A stretch of 51,099 nucleotides of DNA from Pseudomonas mosselii (GTDB lineage: Bacteria > Pseudomonadota > Gammaproteobacteria > Pseudomonadales > Pseudomonadaceae), in contig NZ_QJRP01000035.1 in NCBI RefSeq assembly GCF_003205295.1, positions 1 through 51,099 of the forward strand. The letters are read 5' to 3'. Numbering within the stretch: the first letter of the stretch is position 1; each line of letters starts with the position of its first letter. The notes beneath the pieces are model-generated. The model was given only the letters and a program-made list of their open reading frames with translations, was not told where the DNA came from and searched no databases. This document shows positions 33,630 to 41,292 of the stretch, in pieces. Made by a program: the position numbers and the translations under genes.

Positions 33630-35252
33630 ATGACAATTTCCCGACGAGGATTCATCGCTGGCCTGGCTGTGGCGGGGGCCACAGGCACGGCGGCCTATTA
33701 CGCGCACAAGCAACTGACCCACGACCCTGAAGACGATATCGTCACGCCAGGCGAAGCCAGCGTGGAACTGGCCGACTATGCCGGGCAGGTCCTGGCGGAC
33801 CAGCTGCGCGGCGTGTGGGAGATCCGCTTCGAGGGTACCGAACGAGGACTGGAGGGGCTGCCTCAACAGAGCGTCGAGATGTTCCTCGACGTCGCCACCA
33901 AAGGTCGTGGCCTGCGCGGATTTGTCGATACCAACGAGGGACTGCGCGGTACCGCGCAGCCTGTCTACCGGGTGCTCGGTGACCTGGTCGGTGCCAGCAG
34001 CACCGAAGTGCGTTGGCGCCTGGTCAATCAGCACGGCGGGCCGAGCTATGAGTGCGTAGCGACTCTCGACGAGGTCTGGGCCGAGTTCGCCAATGCCGGC
34101 AGCGGTACGTTGAGCGGGCGCGTGCAGCGCCTGGATCGACCGCTGACCTTGCCGGTGCCCGATAGCCGCTTTGTCGCGGTCAAGCGGCTGTTCCCCGAGG
34201 CCCGCGAGCGTCTGCCTTATACCCCTGAAATGCGCGAGTGGGTGGTCGGCGCTGAGCATCGCCTGTTCCACCAGCTCTGGCACGCCACTCGCGACCAGTG
34301 GCATAAGCTGCCGGAGAAAAAGCAGGATGCCTTGCGTGGCCTTGGCTGGCAGCCGGGGCCACGGGACCGTGAGCGCGATGCCCGTGGCCCGCGCAAGCAC
34401 CGCAATGGCTCGGGTATCGATTTCCTGTTCATGCACCGGCACATGCTGATGTATGCGCGCACCTTGCAGGACCTGCCTTCCTGGCAGCGCTTCCCGCTTC
34501 CGCAGCCGAGCGTCGAGTTCGATCGAGCAGGTTTCGCTCGATACTTCGATAACCACGACGGCCACTGCGTGCCGCCAGGCTGGCAGGCCCCGGGCGATGA
34601 GGCCTATGGACAGTGGGTCGGGGCGATCAAGGCCGGGGAAACCTATTGCAGTAACTTCCAGGTGTGGGAGTCGCAGTACCAGGACCCTGTGTACCTGTCG
34701 AAACTGACCCTGGGCGCCTTTGGCTCGGAACTGGAGATGAACCTGCACGACTGGCTGCACATGTGCTGGGCGTCGGTGCCGCGCGATCCCAACAATGGCG
34801 CGCCGGTGCCGTTCGCCCGCGACCAGGCGGATTTCGCCGCGCGCTGGTTCGAGCCTGAGAACGACTTCCTCGGTGATCCGTTTTCATCCCATGTGCACCC
34901 GGTGTTCTGGGGGTTTCACGGCTGGATCGACGATCGCATCGATGACTGGTTCCGTGCCCATGAGCGCCATCACCCCGGTCAGGTACGTCGCCTCGAAGTC
35001 AACGGCGTGCCCTGGTTCGCTCCCGGCCGCTGGGTGGAGGTCGATGATCCCTGGCTGGGCCCGGATACCCACGGCTGCAGCACGCAGCCGGGCATGCGCC
35101 CGGGCAAGTCGGTGGAGATGGACGTGGAGACCATGAAGTTGGCCCTGCGCATCACTTTCGGTGACGAGGACAAGCTCGAAAACCTGCTGCGCAAGGTGCC
35201 GCAACGGCCCTGGTATGCGCGGCACCTGTCAATGAAGAATATTGTCTCCTGA
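33630..35252 (+). CDS. pvdP: Pyoverdine-maturation tyrosinase PvdP
   Basis: PvdP is the periplasmic copper-dependent tyrosinase that oxidises the D-Tyr of ferribactin/dihydropyoverdine and completes the pyoverdine chromophore. The 540-residue protein begins with a twin-arginine signal (TISRRGFIAGLAVAG, residues 2-16), a beta-rich N-terminal domain, and a C-terminal tyrosinase domain with histidine clusters AEHRLFHQLWHATRDQWH, FLFMHRHMLMY, LHDWLHMCW and SSHVHPVFWGFHGWID that supply the two copper sites. Length is as in P. aeruginosa PvdP. GAGG precedes the ATG at 33630. It has its own PvdS promoter and lies next to the pvdRT-opmQ export operon, as in other pseudomonads. Confidence 0.95.
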   Translation: MTISRRGFIAGLAVAGATGTAAYYAHKQLTHDPEDDIVTPGEASVELADYAGQVLADQLRGVWEIRFEGTERGLEGLPQQSVEMFLDVATKGRGLRGFVDTNEGLRGTAQPVYRVLGDLVGASSTEVRWRLVNQHGGPSYECVATLDEVWAEFANAGSGTLSGRVQRLDRPLTLPVPDSRFVAVKRLFPEARERLPYTPEMREWVVGAEHRLFHQLWHATRDQWHKLPEKKQDALRGLGWQPGPRDRERDARGPRKHRNGSGIDFLFMHRHMLMYARTLQDLPSWQRFPLPQPSVEFDRAGFARYFDNHDGHCVPPGWQAPGDEAYGQWVGAIKAGETYCSNFQVWESQYQDPVYLSKLTLGAFGSELEMNLHDWLHMCWASVPRDPNNGAPVPFARDQADFAARWFEPENDFLGDPFSSHVHPVFWGFHGWIDDRIDDWFRAHERHHPGQVRRLEVNGVPWFAPGRWVEVDDPWLGPDTHGCSTQPGMRPGKSVEMDVETMKLALRITFGDEDKLENLLRKVPQRPWYARHLSMKNIVS

Positions 35253-35258
35253 AGCGCC

Positions 35259-35351
35259 CCTGTAGGAGCGGGCTTGCCCCGCGAAAGCGCCAGACCTGAA
35301 AGCATCGTTGTCTGGTCTGGCGCTTTCGCGGGGCAAACCCGCTCCTACAGG
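35259..35351. repeat. Long REP hairpin between pvdP and opmQ
   Basis: The arms 35259-35296 and 35314-35351 are 38-nt reverse complements with one mismatch, core TGTAGGAGCGGGCTTGCCCC. The element lies between convergent pvdP and opmQ, and its right arm overlaps the last two codons and the stop of opmQ. It is a strong candidate for a bidirectional transcription barrier. Confidence 0.9.
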
Positions 35352-36748
35352 TTTTGTGGGGCCTGCCAGCCTCCGCCCAGTGCCTTGTACAACGCCACGC
35401 TCCCGCGCAACTGCTCCAGGCGCAGCTGCGCTTGCTGGTCCTGGGCCTGGTACAGCGTGCGCTGGGTCTCGAGCACGGTGAGCAGGGTCTCGGCTCCGGC
35501 GGCGTAGCGCTGCTGGGCCAGGTCGAAGGCGATGAGTGCCTGTTCCACCTCCTGATCCTGCCAGCGGCGCTGGCGTTCTACGCCGGCAATGGCGTTCAGG
35601 GCTTTTTCCACATCCGAGAATCCGGCCAGGATGCTGGCGCGGTAAAGCTCCAGCAACTCCTGCTGTTCGGCGCTGGCCACGTCCCGTGCGGCGCTCAGGC
35701 GTCCGTTGTTGAAGATTGGTGCGGCGAGGCCGGCGGTGAGGGTGTAGTAGGGGCTGTCGAAGACGTCGGGCAATGTGCGCGCGCCACTGCCCAGGTTCGC
35801 GCCCAGTATCAGGCGCGGCAGCATCGCCGCCCGGGCCACCTGGACATTGGCGCTGGCCGCCGCCAGGCGCGCCTCGGCGGCGGCGATGTCCGGGCGGCGG
35901 CCGAGCAGCTCGCTGGGCACGCCGCTGCCGATGGCGGGCCACTGAACGTTGCCGATGGTCTCACGGCTGGTGGGCAGAGCCTGCACCGGGTCGCCCAGCA
36001 AGGTGGCAAGGACGATGCGGTTGTCCTGGCGGCGCTGTTCGAGCAGCGGTAGCTGGCGCTCCTGGGCGGCCACCAGGCTGCGCTGCTGGGCCAGTTCCAG
36101 GCGGGTGGCCGAGCCCGAGCGTTCACGGGTGTCGACCAGGCCCAGCACGTCACGGGCGTTGCTAAGGTTGAGGCGAGCGATGCGCAGTTGCTCGTCGAGC
36201 GCCAGGCCTTGCAGATAGCTGTCGGCCACGGCGCTGACCAGGGTCAGCTCCACGGTCTGGCGATCGAAGCGGCTGGCGTCGAGGCTGCGCAGGGCGCTGT
36301 CGCGGGTGGCGCGCAGGCCGCCCCAGAAGTCGATCTCGTAGCTGGCGCTCAGGCGAGTGCCGAACGAGGTGCTGGTGCGTTCGTTGCTGCTGGCGTCGAG
36401 CTGGTCGTTGCCCTCGCCGCGCAGCAGGCGCTGGCGGCTGCCGTCCAGGCCGAGCTGCACCTCGGGCAGCAACGGTGCGCCGGCGATCACGGCGTTGGCC
36501 TGGGCCTTGCGCACCCGTGCCGCGGCGGCTGCCAGGTCGTGGCTGTTGAGGCGGGCGCGCTCGACCAGTCGATCCAGCTCTGCGCTGGCGAAGGCGCGCC
36601 ACCACTGACTGTCGGGCAGGCTCTGGGTCACGGCCGGCCCCTGCCAGGCAGGCGGCGTGTCGATGTTCGCCGCCGGTGGCGGCGGGCTGCTGCAGGCGGC
36701 CAGGCAAAGGCTCAGGGTCAACAGGCTGATGCGGCTGGGAATCGTCAT
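35345..36748 (-). CDS. opmQ: Outer-membrane efflux lipoprotein OpmQ (TolC family)
   Basis: OpmQ is the outer-membrane channel of the PvdRT-OpmQ tripartite pump, which exports new pyoverdine and recycles pyoverdine after iron release. The 467-residue protein has a lipoprotein signal with the lipobox LAAC at about residue 17-20, two OEP/TolC repeats with long coiled-coil helices, and the usual end motif ARAAMLPRLILGANLG in the second repeat. It is the last gene of the minus-strand operon pvdR-pvdT-opmQ, 3 nt after pvdT. The stop codon lies inside the arm of the REP hairpin at 35314-35351. Confidence 0.92.
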   Translation of the reverse strand: MTIPSRISLLTLSLCLAACSSPPPPAANIDTPPAWQGPAVTQSLPDSQWWRAFASAELDRLVERARLNSHDLAAAAARVRKAQANAVIAGAPLLPEVQLGLDGSRQRLLRGEGNDQLDASSNERTSTSFGTRLSASYEIDFWGGLRATRDSALRSLDASRFDRQTVELTLVSAVADSYLQGLALDEQLRIARLNLSNARDVLGLVDTRERSGSATRLELAQQRSLVAAQERQLPLLEQRRQDNRIVLATLLGDPVQALPTSRETIGNVQWPAIGSGVPSELLGRRPDIAAAEARLAAASANVQVARAAMLPRLILGANLGSGARTLPDVFDSPYYTLTAGLAAPIFNNGRLSAARDVASAEQQELLELYRASILAGFSDVEKALNAIAGVERQRRWQDQEVEQALIAFDLAQQRYAAGAETLLTVLETQRTLYQAQDQQAQLRLEQLRGSVALYKALGGGWQAPQNL

Positions 36749-36751
36749 GAA

Positions 36752-38713
36752 CTATTCGCTGGTAAGGGCCTTGACCGGGTCGAGGCGGGCGGCCTTGCGG
36801 GCCGGCATGAAACCGAACACCACGCCGGTGATCACGGCGCAGGCGAAGGCGCCGAGGATGGCGGGCAGGGCGAAGGCCACGGCGATGTCGGCCAGCAACA
36901 GGCCGCCGCCGATGGCCAGGGCCAGGACGATGCCGGTCACGCCGCCGACCATCGACAGCATCACCGCCTCGGTGAGGAACTGGCGCAGGATGTCGCGCTG
37001 GCGCGCGCCGGTGGCCATGCGGATACCGATTTCGCGGGTGCGTTCGCGCACGGTCATGAGCATGATGTTCATCACGCCGATGCCGCCGACCAGCAGCGAG
37101 ATCGCGGCAATCGCCCCGAGCATCAGCGACAGGCTGTTCTGGGTGCGGGCCTCGGCCTGGATCAGCGCGGCATCGTTGGTCAGGACGAAGTCATGCTTGC
37201 CCTGGTGGCGCTGCAGCATCAGGCGTTCGATCGCCTGCTCGGTTTCCTTCACCCGGCCGGAGTCCAGGGCGGCGATGGTCACGTACTCCGGGTCGCGGCT
37301 GCCGAACAGGCGAATGGAGGCAGCGGAGTAGGGCACCACCACGCGTTCGTCGCTGTCCTCGCTGCCGGAGCTGGCGCCCTTGCCCTGGAGCACGCCGATC
37401 ACCTGGAACGGTACGTTGCCGATCAGCAGGTACTGGCCGAGCGGATTGCTCCCTGCGCCAAACATCTTCTCGCGCACTTTCTGGCCGATCACGGCCACGG
37501 CGGCGGCGTTGGCTTCGTCGGCCTCGCTGTAGAAGCTACCCTCGACCACCGGCCAGTTGAAGATCTCGGGGAATCCGGTGTTGTTGCCGCCGACATAGAA
37601 CTGCTCACCCTTGTTGCCGTGGCGCACCATGAGCTTGTCACCGATCACCGGCATGACGCGCTTGACCTGCGGCAGCTCGCCAATGGCATCGACATCGTCG
37701 AGGGTGACGATGCCGGTCAGCTCCTCGGAGGAGTGCTTGCCGTTGAGGTAGAGGATGTTCGAGCCGAAGGCGGCCATCTGCGCCATGACCTGGCGCTTGC
37801 TGCCTTCGCCGACCGCCAGCATGACCACCACCGAGGCCACCCCGATGATGATGCCGAGCAGGGTCAGGGCGGTGCGGAAACGGTTGATCCACATCACCCG
37901 CCAGGCGGCCTGCAGGGACTCTATCAGTTCGCCTTTCCAGGCGCCGCGCTGGGTAGCGCCGAAGTCCAGGCGTTGGCGAAGGTCGTCGGCTTGCACCTGT
38001 CGGGGCGGGACATTGGCCGATGACGGGGTGGCCGAGTCACTGACCACCTCGCCATCGCGGACCTCGATGATCCGCTGGGCGCGGGCCGCGACCTCGCGAT
38101 CATGGGTGATGAGGATGATCACATGGCCCTGGCTGGCCAGCTCGTCGAGCAGGGTCATCACCTCGGCGCCACTGTGGCTGTCGAGGGCGCCGGTGGGTTC
38201 GTCGGCGAGGATGATGTGCCCGCCGTTCATCAGCGCGCGGGCGATTGATACCCGCTGCTGCTGGCCGCCGGACAACTGGTGCGGACGGTTGCCGGTGCGG
38301 CTGGCCAGCCCCAGGCGCTCGAGCAGGGCGCGGGCGCGGGCATGGCGTTCGGCGGGCGGGGTGCCGGCGTAGATGGCCGGCATCTCGACGTTCTCCTGGG
38401 CCGAGCCCGAGGGAATCAGGTGGTAACCCTGGAACACGAAGCCAAAGGCTTCGCGGCGCAGCCAGGCCAGTTCGTCGCTGTCCAGCTCGGCCACGTCCCG
38501 GCCTGCGAAGCGGTAGTTGCCCGAGGTAGGGCGGTCGAGGCAGCCCAGGATGTTCATAAGGGTCGACTTGCCGGAGCCCGAGGCGCCGACGATGGCGACG
38601 AACTCGCCGGGGTGGATGCTCAGGCTGATGCCGCGCAGCACCTCGACCCTGGGCGAATCGACACCGCCGTAGACCTTGCGGATGTCGCACAGCTCGATCA
38701 GGGGGGTGGCCAT
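36752..38713 (-). CDS. pvdT: MacB-type ABC transporter PvdT, ATPase-permease fusion
   Basis: PvdT powers the PvdRT-OpmQ pyoverdine pump. The 653-residue protein has an N-terminal nucleotide-binding domain with Walker A GASGSGKS (43-50), signature LSGGQQQRVSIARAL, Walker B HIILADEPTGALD and the switch His in ITHDREVA. It then has a MacB-type periplasmic core domain between the first membrane helix (about 280-300) and the three C-terminal FtsX helices (from about 525). The start at 38713 (MATPLIELCDIRKVYGG) is preferred to the ATG four codons upstream because it avoids overlap with pvdR; it starts 1 nt after the pvdR stop. Confidence 0.94.
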   Translation of the reverse strand: MATPLIELCDIRKVYGGVDSPRVEVLRGISLSIHPGEFVAIVGASGSGKSTLMNILGCLDRPTSGNYRFAGRDVAELDSDELAWLRREAFGFVFQGYHLIPSGSAQENVEMPAIYAGTPPAERHARARALLERLGLASRTGNRPHQLSGGQQQRVSIARALMNGGHIILADEPTGALDSHSGAEVMTLLDELASQGHVIILITHDREVAARAQRIIEVRDGEVVSDSATPSSANVPPRQVQADDLRQRLDFGATQRGAWKGELIESLQAAWRVMWINRFRTALTLLGIIIGVASVVVMLAVGEGSKRQVMAQMAAFGSNILYLNGKHSSEELTGIVTLDDVDAIGELPQVKRVMPVIGDKLMVRHGNKGEQFYVGGNNTGFPEIFNWPVVEGSFYSEADEANAAAVAVIGQKVREKMFGAGSNPLGQYLLIGNVPFQVIGVLQGKGASSGSEDSDERVVVPYSAASIRLFGSRDPEYVTIAALDSGRVKETEQAIERLMLQRHQGKHDFVLTNDAALIQAEARTQNSLSLMLGAIAAISLLVGGIGVMNIMLMTVRERTREIGIRMATGARQRDILRQFLTEAVMLSMVGGVTGIVLALAIGGGLLLADIAVAFALPAILGAFACAVITGVVFGFMPARKAARLDPVKALTSE

Positions 38714-38714
38714 C

Positions 38715-39893
38715 TCAACCCCCACTGGCGGCAGGTAGGCCGATGACCAGGCGCTCGCCTTCGTTCAATCCCTCGAGGATCTGTACCCGCAGGCGGTCGC
38801 TCAAGCCGGTGCGCACCTGCCGCGCTTCGACCTGGCCCTTGCCGTTCAGCACCTGGGCCAGGCGCAAGCCCTCTTCGGGAGTCTCGTCCAGCGCGGCCAA
38901 TGGCACGCTGAGCACCTGGCTGGCCTGCCCGGCGACGAAGAACACCTGGGTGGTCATCTCTGCCATCAGGGCGCCGTCGGGGTTGTCCACGTCCAGCAGC
39001 ACGGTGTATTGGACCACCTTGGTGCCCGTGGTACCGGCCGTGGTGCTGGCCGGGCTGCCCCCGCCCTGGCTGGATTGGTCCAGGGGCTTGGGCGGCACAG
39101 GGAGGATCTGCCGCACGGTGCTGGTCCAGCGCCGCTTGCCGCCGGCCAGGGTATTGAAGTAGGCGGTCATGCCCGGCTTGACCTTGCCGATGTCGGCTTC
39201 GGACACCTGGGCCCACACGGTCATTGGCGACAGCTTGGCGATGCGCAGGATCAGCGGTGTCTGCTGCTGGGCATTGAGGGTCTGGCCCTCGCGGGCGTCC
39301 ACCGCCACCACGGTGCCGCTCATGGGGGCGTAGATCCGCGTGTAGCCCAGCTCCGCCTCGTCGCTGCGCAGGCTGGCCTGGGCCTGGCGGATCTGCGCCT
39401 GGTACATGTCGATGCGCGCCTGGGTCACCTTCAGTTGCGCTGCGGCCGTTTGCAGGTCTTCCTGGCGGCTGGCCCCGGCCGCGGCCAGATCCTGCTGGCG
39501 CTTGTACTGCTGCTGGGCGAGCAGATACTGCGCCCGCTGTTCGGCGAGCTGGGCCTTGAGATTCTCGATCGAGTAGCGCCCGGCATCGAGCTTGGCCTGC
39601 TGCGTGGACGGGTCGATCTCCACCAGCAGTTGGCCTTGGCGCACCTCGTCACCGGGCTCCACATGCAGCTTGCGGATCTGCCCCGAGGCCTGGGCGCCCA
39701 CATCAACATAGCGGCGCGGCTGCAGGGTGCCCAAGGCGGTGACGCTGCTTTCAATGTCGGCGCGGATCACCGGCACGGTGCTGACCGGTGCGCCGCCGAG
39801 CGGCAGGACCTGCCAGGCCACCAGACTGCCGAGGCCGGCCAGGCCCAGGGCGCCGATCAGTACTCGGCGGCGGGTATTGGATGTGCGTGTCAT
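38715..39893 (-). CDS. pvdR: Periplasmic adaptor PvdR (MacA/HlyD family)
   Basis: PvdR is the membrane-fusion protein linking PvdT to OpmQ. The 392-residue protein has an N-terminal membrane anchor (about 10-27), a biotinyl-lipoyl half-motif (RRYVDVGAQASGQIRKLHV), a long coiled-coil hairpin (about 100-190, Gln- and Ala-rich), the second lipoyl part (YTRIYAPMSGTVVAVDAREG) and beta-barrel strands. A short Gln/Ser/Gly-rich insertion (about 270-295) follows the PVPPKPLDQSSQGG stretch. It is the first gene of pvdR-pvdT-opmQ and has a PvdS promoter 68-91 nt upstream. Confidence 0.94.
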   Translation of the reverse strand: MTRTSNTRRRVLIGALGLAGLGSLVAWQVLPLGGAPVSTVPVIRADIESSVTALGTLQPRRYVDVGAQASGQIRKLHVEPGDEVRQGQLLVEIDPSTQQAKLDAGRYSIENLKAQLAEQRAQYLLAQQQYKRQQDLAAAGASRQEDLQTAAAQLKVTQARIDMYQAQIRQAQASLRSDEAELGYTRIYAPMSGTVVAVDAREGQTLNAQQQTPLILRIAKLSPMTVWAQVSEADIGKVKPGMTAYFNTLAGGKRRWTSTVRQILPVPPKPLDQSSQGGGSPASTTAGTTGTKVVQYTVLLDVDNPDGALMAEMTTQVFFVAGQASQVLSVPLAALDETPEEGLRLAQVLNGKGQVEARQVRTGLSDRLRVQILEGLNEGERLVIGLPAASGG

Positions 39894-39960
39894 GCGGGCT
39901 TCCAGCCGGAGGTAATGGCCGAGTGCCGCGATGGGGCGTGCGCTCGGGGGTCCCAGTTAA

Positions 39961-39984
39961 ACGAATGATATCGATGACGATTTA
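39961..39984 (-). promoter_or_regulatory. PvdS-dependent promoter of pvdRT-opmQ
   Basis: On the minus strand TAAAT (39984-39980) and CGT (39963-39961) are separated by exactly 16 bp, a full match to the PvdS promoter pattern. Transcription would begin about 60 nt before the pvdR ATG. Confidence 0.92.
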
Positions 39985-40013
39985 GCGCAGAGAAGGGGCT
40001 GCGTGTTGCTGCG

Positions 40014-40032
40014 AATAATTATAATTTGTAAG
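40014..40032. promoter_or_regulatory. Possible Fur box upstream of the fpvI-like gene
   Basis: The 19-bp segment with core ATAATTATAATTTGTA matches the Fur consensus at 12 of 19 positions by hand count, 56 nt before the earliest start of the sigma gene. fpvI genes are Fur-repressed in P. aeruginosa, which supports the call, but the match is moderate and AT-rich sequence alone could produce it. Confidence 0.5.
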
Positions 40033-40087
40033 ATCGCACGCTGATATCATCCAGACCTCTGCTCTTGGCTCGCAATGCTGGAGCAGG

Positions 40088-40582
40088 GTGACGCCAGGTG
40101 CCGTCGTGGAACATTACTATCGCGAATTGGTGAGCTTCCTGTCCGCCCGACTCGGTAATCGCCAGTCGGCCGAAGACGTCGCCCACGATGCCTACATCCG
40201 GGTGCTGGAGCGCACGGAGGGCGAGCATATCGAACACCCGCGCGCTTTCCTCTATCGCACGGCCATGAACCTCGTGGTCGATCATCATCGTCGGCATCTG
40301 GTGCGTCAAGCCGAGCCGCTGGAGGTACTTGACAGCGACGAGCGCTGGCATACCCCCGCGTTGACCCAGAGCATGCAGCTCGACCAGCGCCTGGCGCTGA
40401 TGCGCCAGGCGCTGGATGAATTGAGCGGGCCTTGCCGCGACAGCTTTCTGCTGCGCAAGCTCGATGGCCTGTCGCACCAGCAGATCGCCGAGCACCTGGG
40501 CATTTCTCGCAGCCTGGTGGAAAAGCACATCGTCAATGCCATGAAGCATTGCCGTGTGCGCATGCGCCAGTGGGAGTCCTGA
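40088..40582 (+). CDS. fpvI: ECF sigma factor, FpvI-like (iron-siderophore receptor regulation)
   Basis: This 164-residue ECF sigma factor of the FecI type shows region 2 (HYYRELVSFLSARLG, SAEDVAHDAYIRVLER, PRAFLYRTAMNLVVDHHRR) and region 4 (CRDSFLLRKLDGLSHQQIAEHLGISRSLVEKHI). FpvI transcribes the pyoverdine receptor gene fpvA after a signal from FpvA through FpvR. The identity as FpvI is inferred from FecI-type sequence plus the position beside pvdRT-opmQ. Starts are non-ATG: GTG at 40088 or GTG at 40106, the latter beginning right before EHYYREL. No anti-sigma or TonB receptor gene is adjacent, so its partner must be encoded elsewhere. Confidence 0.75.
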   Translation: MTPGAVVEHYYRELVSFLSARLGNRQSAEDVAHDAYIRVLERTEGEHIEHPRAFLYRTAMNLVVDHHRRHLVRQAEPLEVLDSDERWHTPALTQSMQLDQRLALMRQALDELSGPCRDSFLLRKLDGLSHQQIAEHLGISRSLVEKHIVNAMKHCRVRMRQWES

Positions 40583-40753
40583 GTGAGCCGCCTGCGGATG
40601 TGAAAATTCCGTGAGTGGGCGACTTGATTTCTCCCGGGTTCACGACAACTATCAATAAAGACCCCCCGTTCAGGCATCCCGCCTGACGTTGCCGTTGCCG
40701 GCGCAGTATGGTCATGGAGCTACCGTTACCACCCAACTGCCCAGGTCCGGACG

Positions 40754-41239
40754 ATGCCTAACAAATCCATGCGCATCCTCATCGCCGACGAGCACCCCGG
40801 CCAGCGCTTGCAGCTGGAGAAAATGCTCAATGGCCTGGGTTATTACCGGATCGCCCCGGTGGAAAGTTTCGACGACCTGCAGCGCCTGGTGCACAGCGCT
40901 CTGGAACCCTTCAACCTGCTGGTGGGCAACATCGAGCTGGCCAGTCATGCCGGGGTCGACCTGGCGCGTTTTTGCCGGGTCAGCTCGCAGATCCAGCACG
41001 CGCTGCTGTACCACTCGCCACACCTGAAAGTGCCGGCCGTACCGCCGAGCGATCGCCACGCGGTCAGTATCAGCCTGCCTCATGCGCCCGACAGCGAGGC
41101 GCTGGAGTCCTTCATGGCGATCATCGACATGCCGGTGCTAGTCGGGCAGTTGCCCTTGCCGCCGGGGTTGGCGGGGGCGTCTGGTTATGCCCGGCGGCGT
41201 ACCAACCTCGCGCAGACGGTGTTCTGCCGCAACCCCTGA
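40754..41239 (+). CDS. Stand-alone degenerate receiver-domain protein
   Basis: This 161-residue protein has a CheY-like N-terminal domain: MRILIADEHPGQRLQLEKML fits strand 1 and helix 1 with acidic D12-E13, and NLLVGNIELASHAGVDLARF fits strand 3 and the following loop. The normal phosphoacceptor Asp is replaced by Asn59, and no convincing switch Lys is visible, so it is probably not phosphorylated. The tail (about 120-161) is Pro/Arg-rich without a recognisable output domain. It stands alone, 171 nt after the fpvI-like gene and 53 nt before the MFS gene. Function is unknown; binding to a partner kinase or sigma-regulatory protein is only a guess. Confidence 0.75.
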   Translation: MPNKSMRILIADEHPGQRLQLEKMLNGLGYYRIAPVESFDDLQRLVHSALEPFNLLVGNIELASHAGVDLARFCRVSSQIQHALLYHSPHLKVPAVPPSDRHAVSISLPHAPDSEALESFMAIIDMPVLVGQLPLPPGLAGASGYARRRTNLAQTVFCRNP

Positions 41240-41292
41240 ACGGCGGGTGGATTTGCTATCCTCTGGCCTTTTGCCTCGCTGCGGAAGCTGCC

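Noticed and set aside
40972..41292. Upstream extension of the MFS gene
   Set aside because: It overlaps the receiver gene in another frame and gives low-complexity sequence; the ATG at 41293 begins a normal MFS N-terminus.
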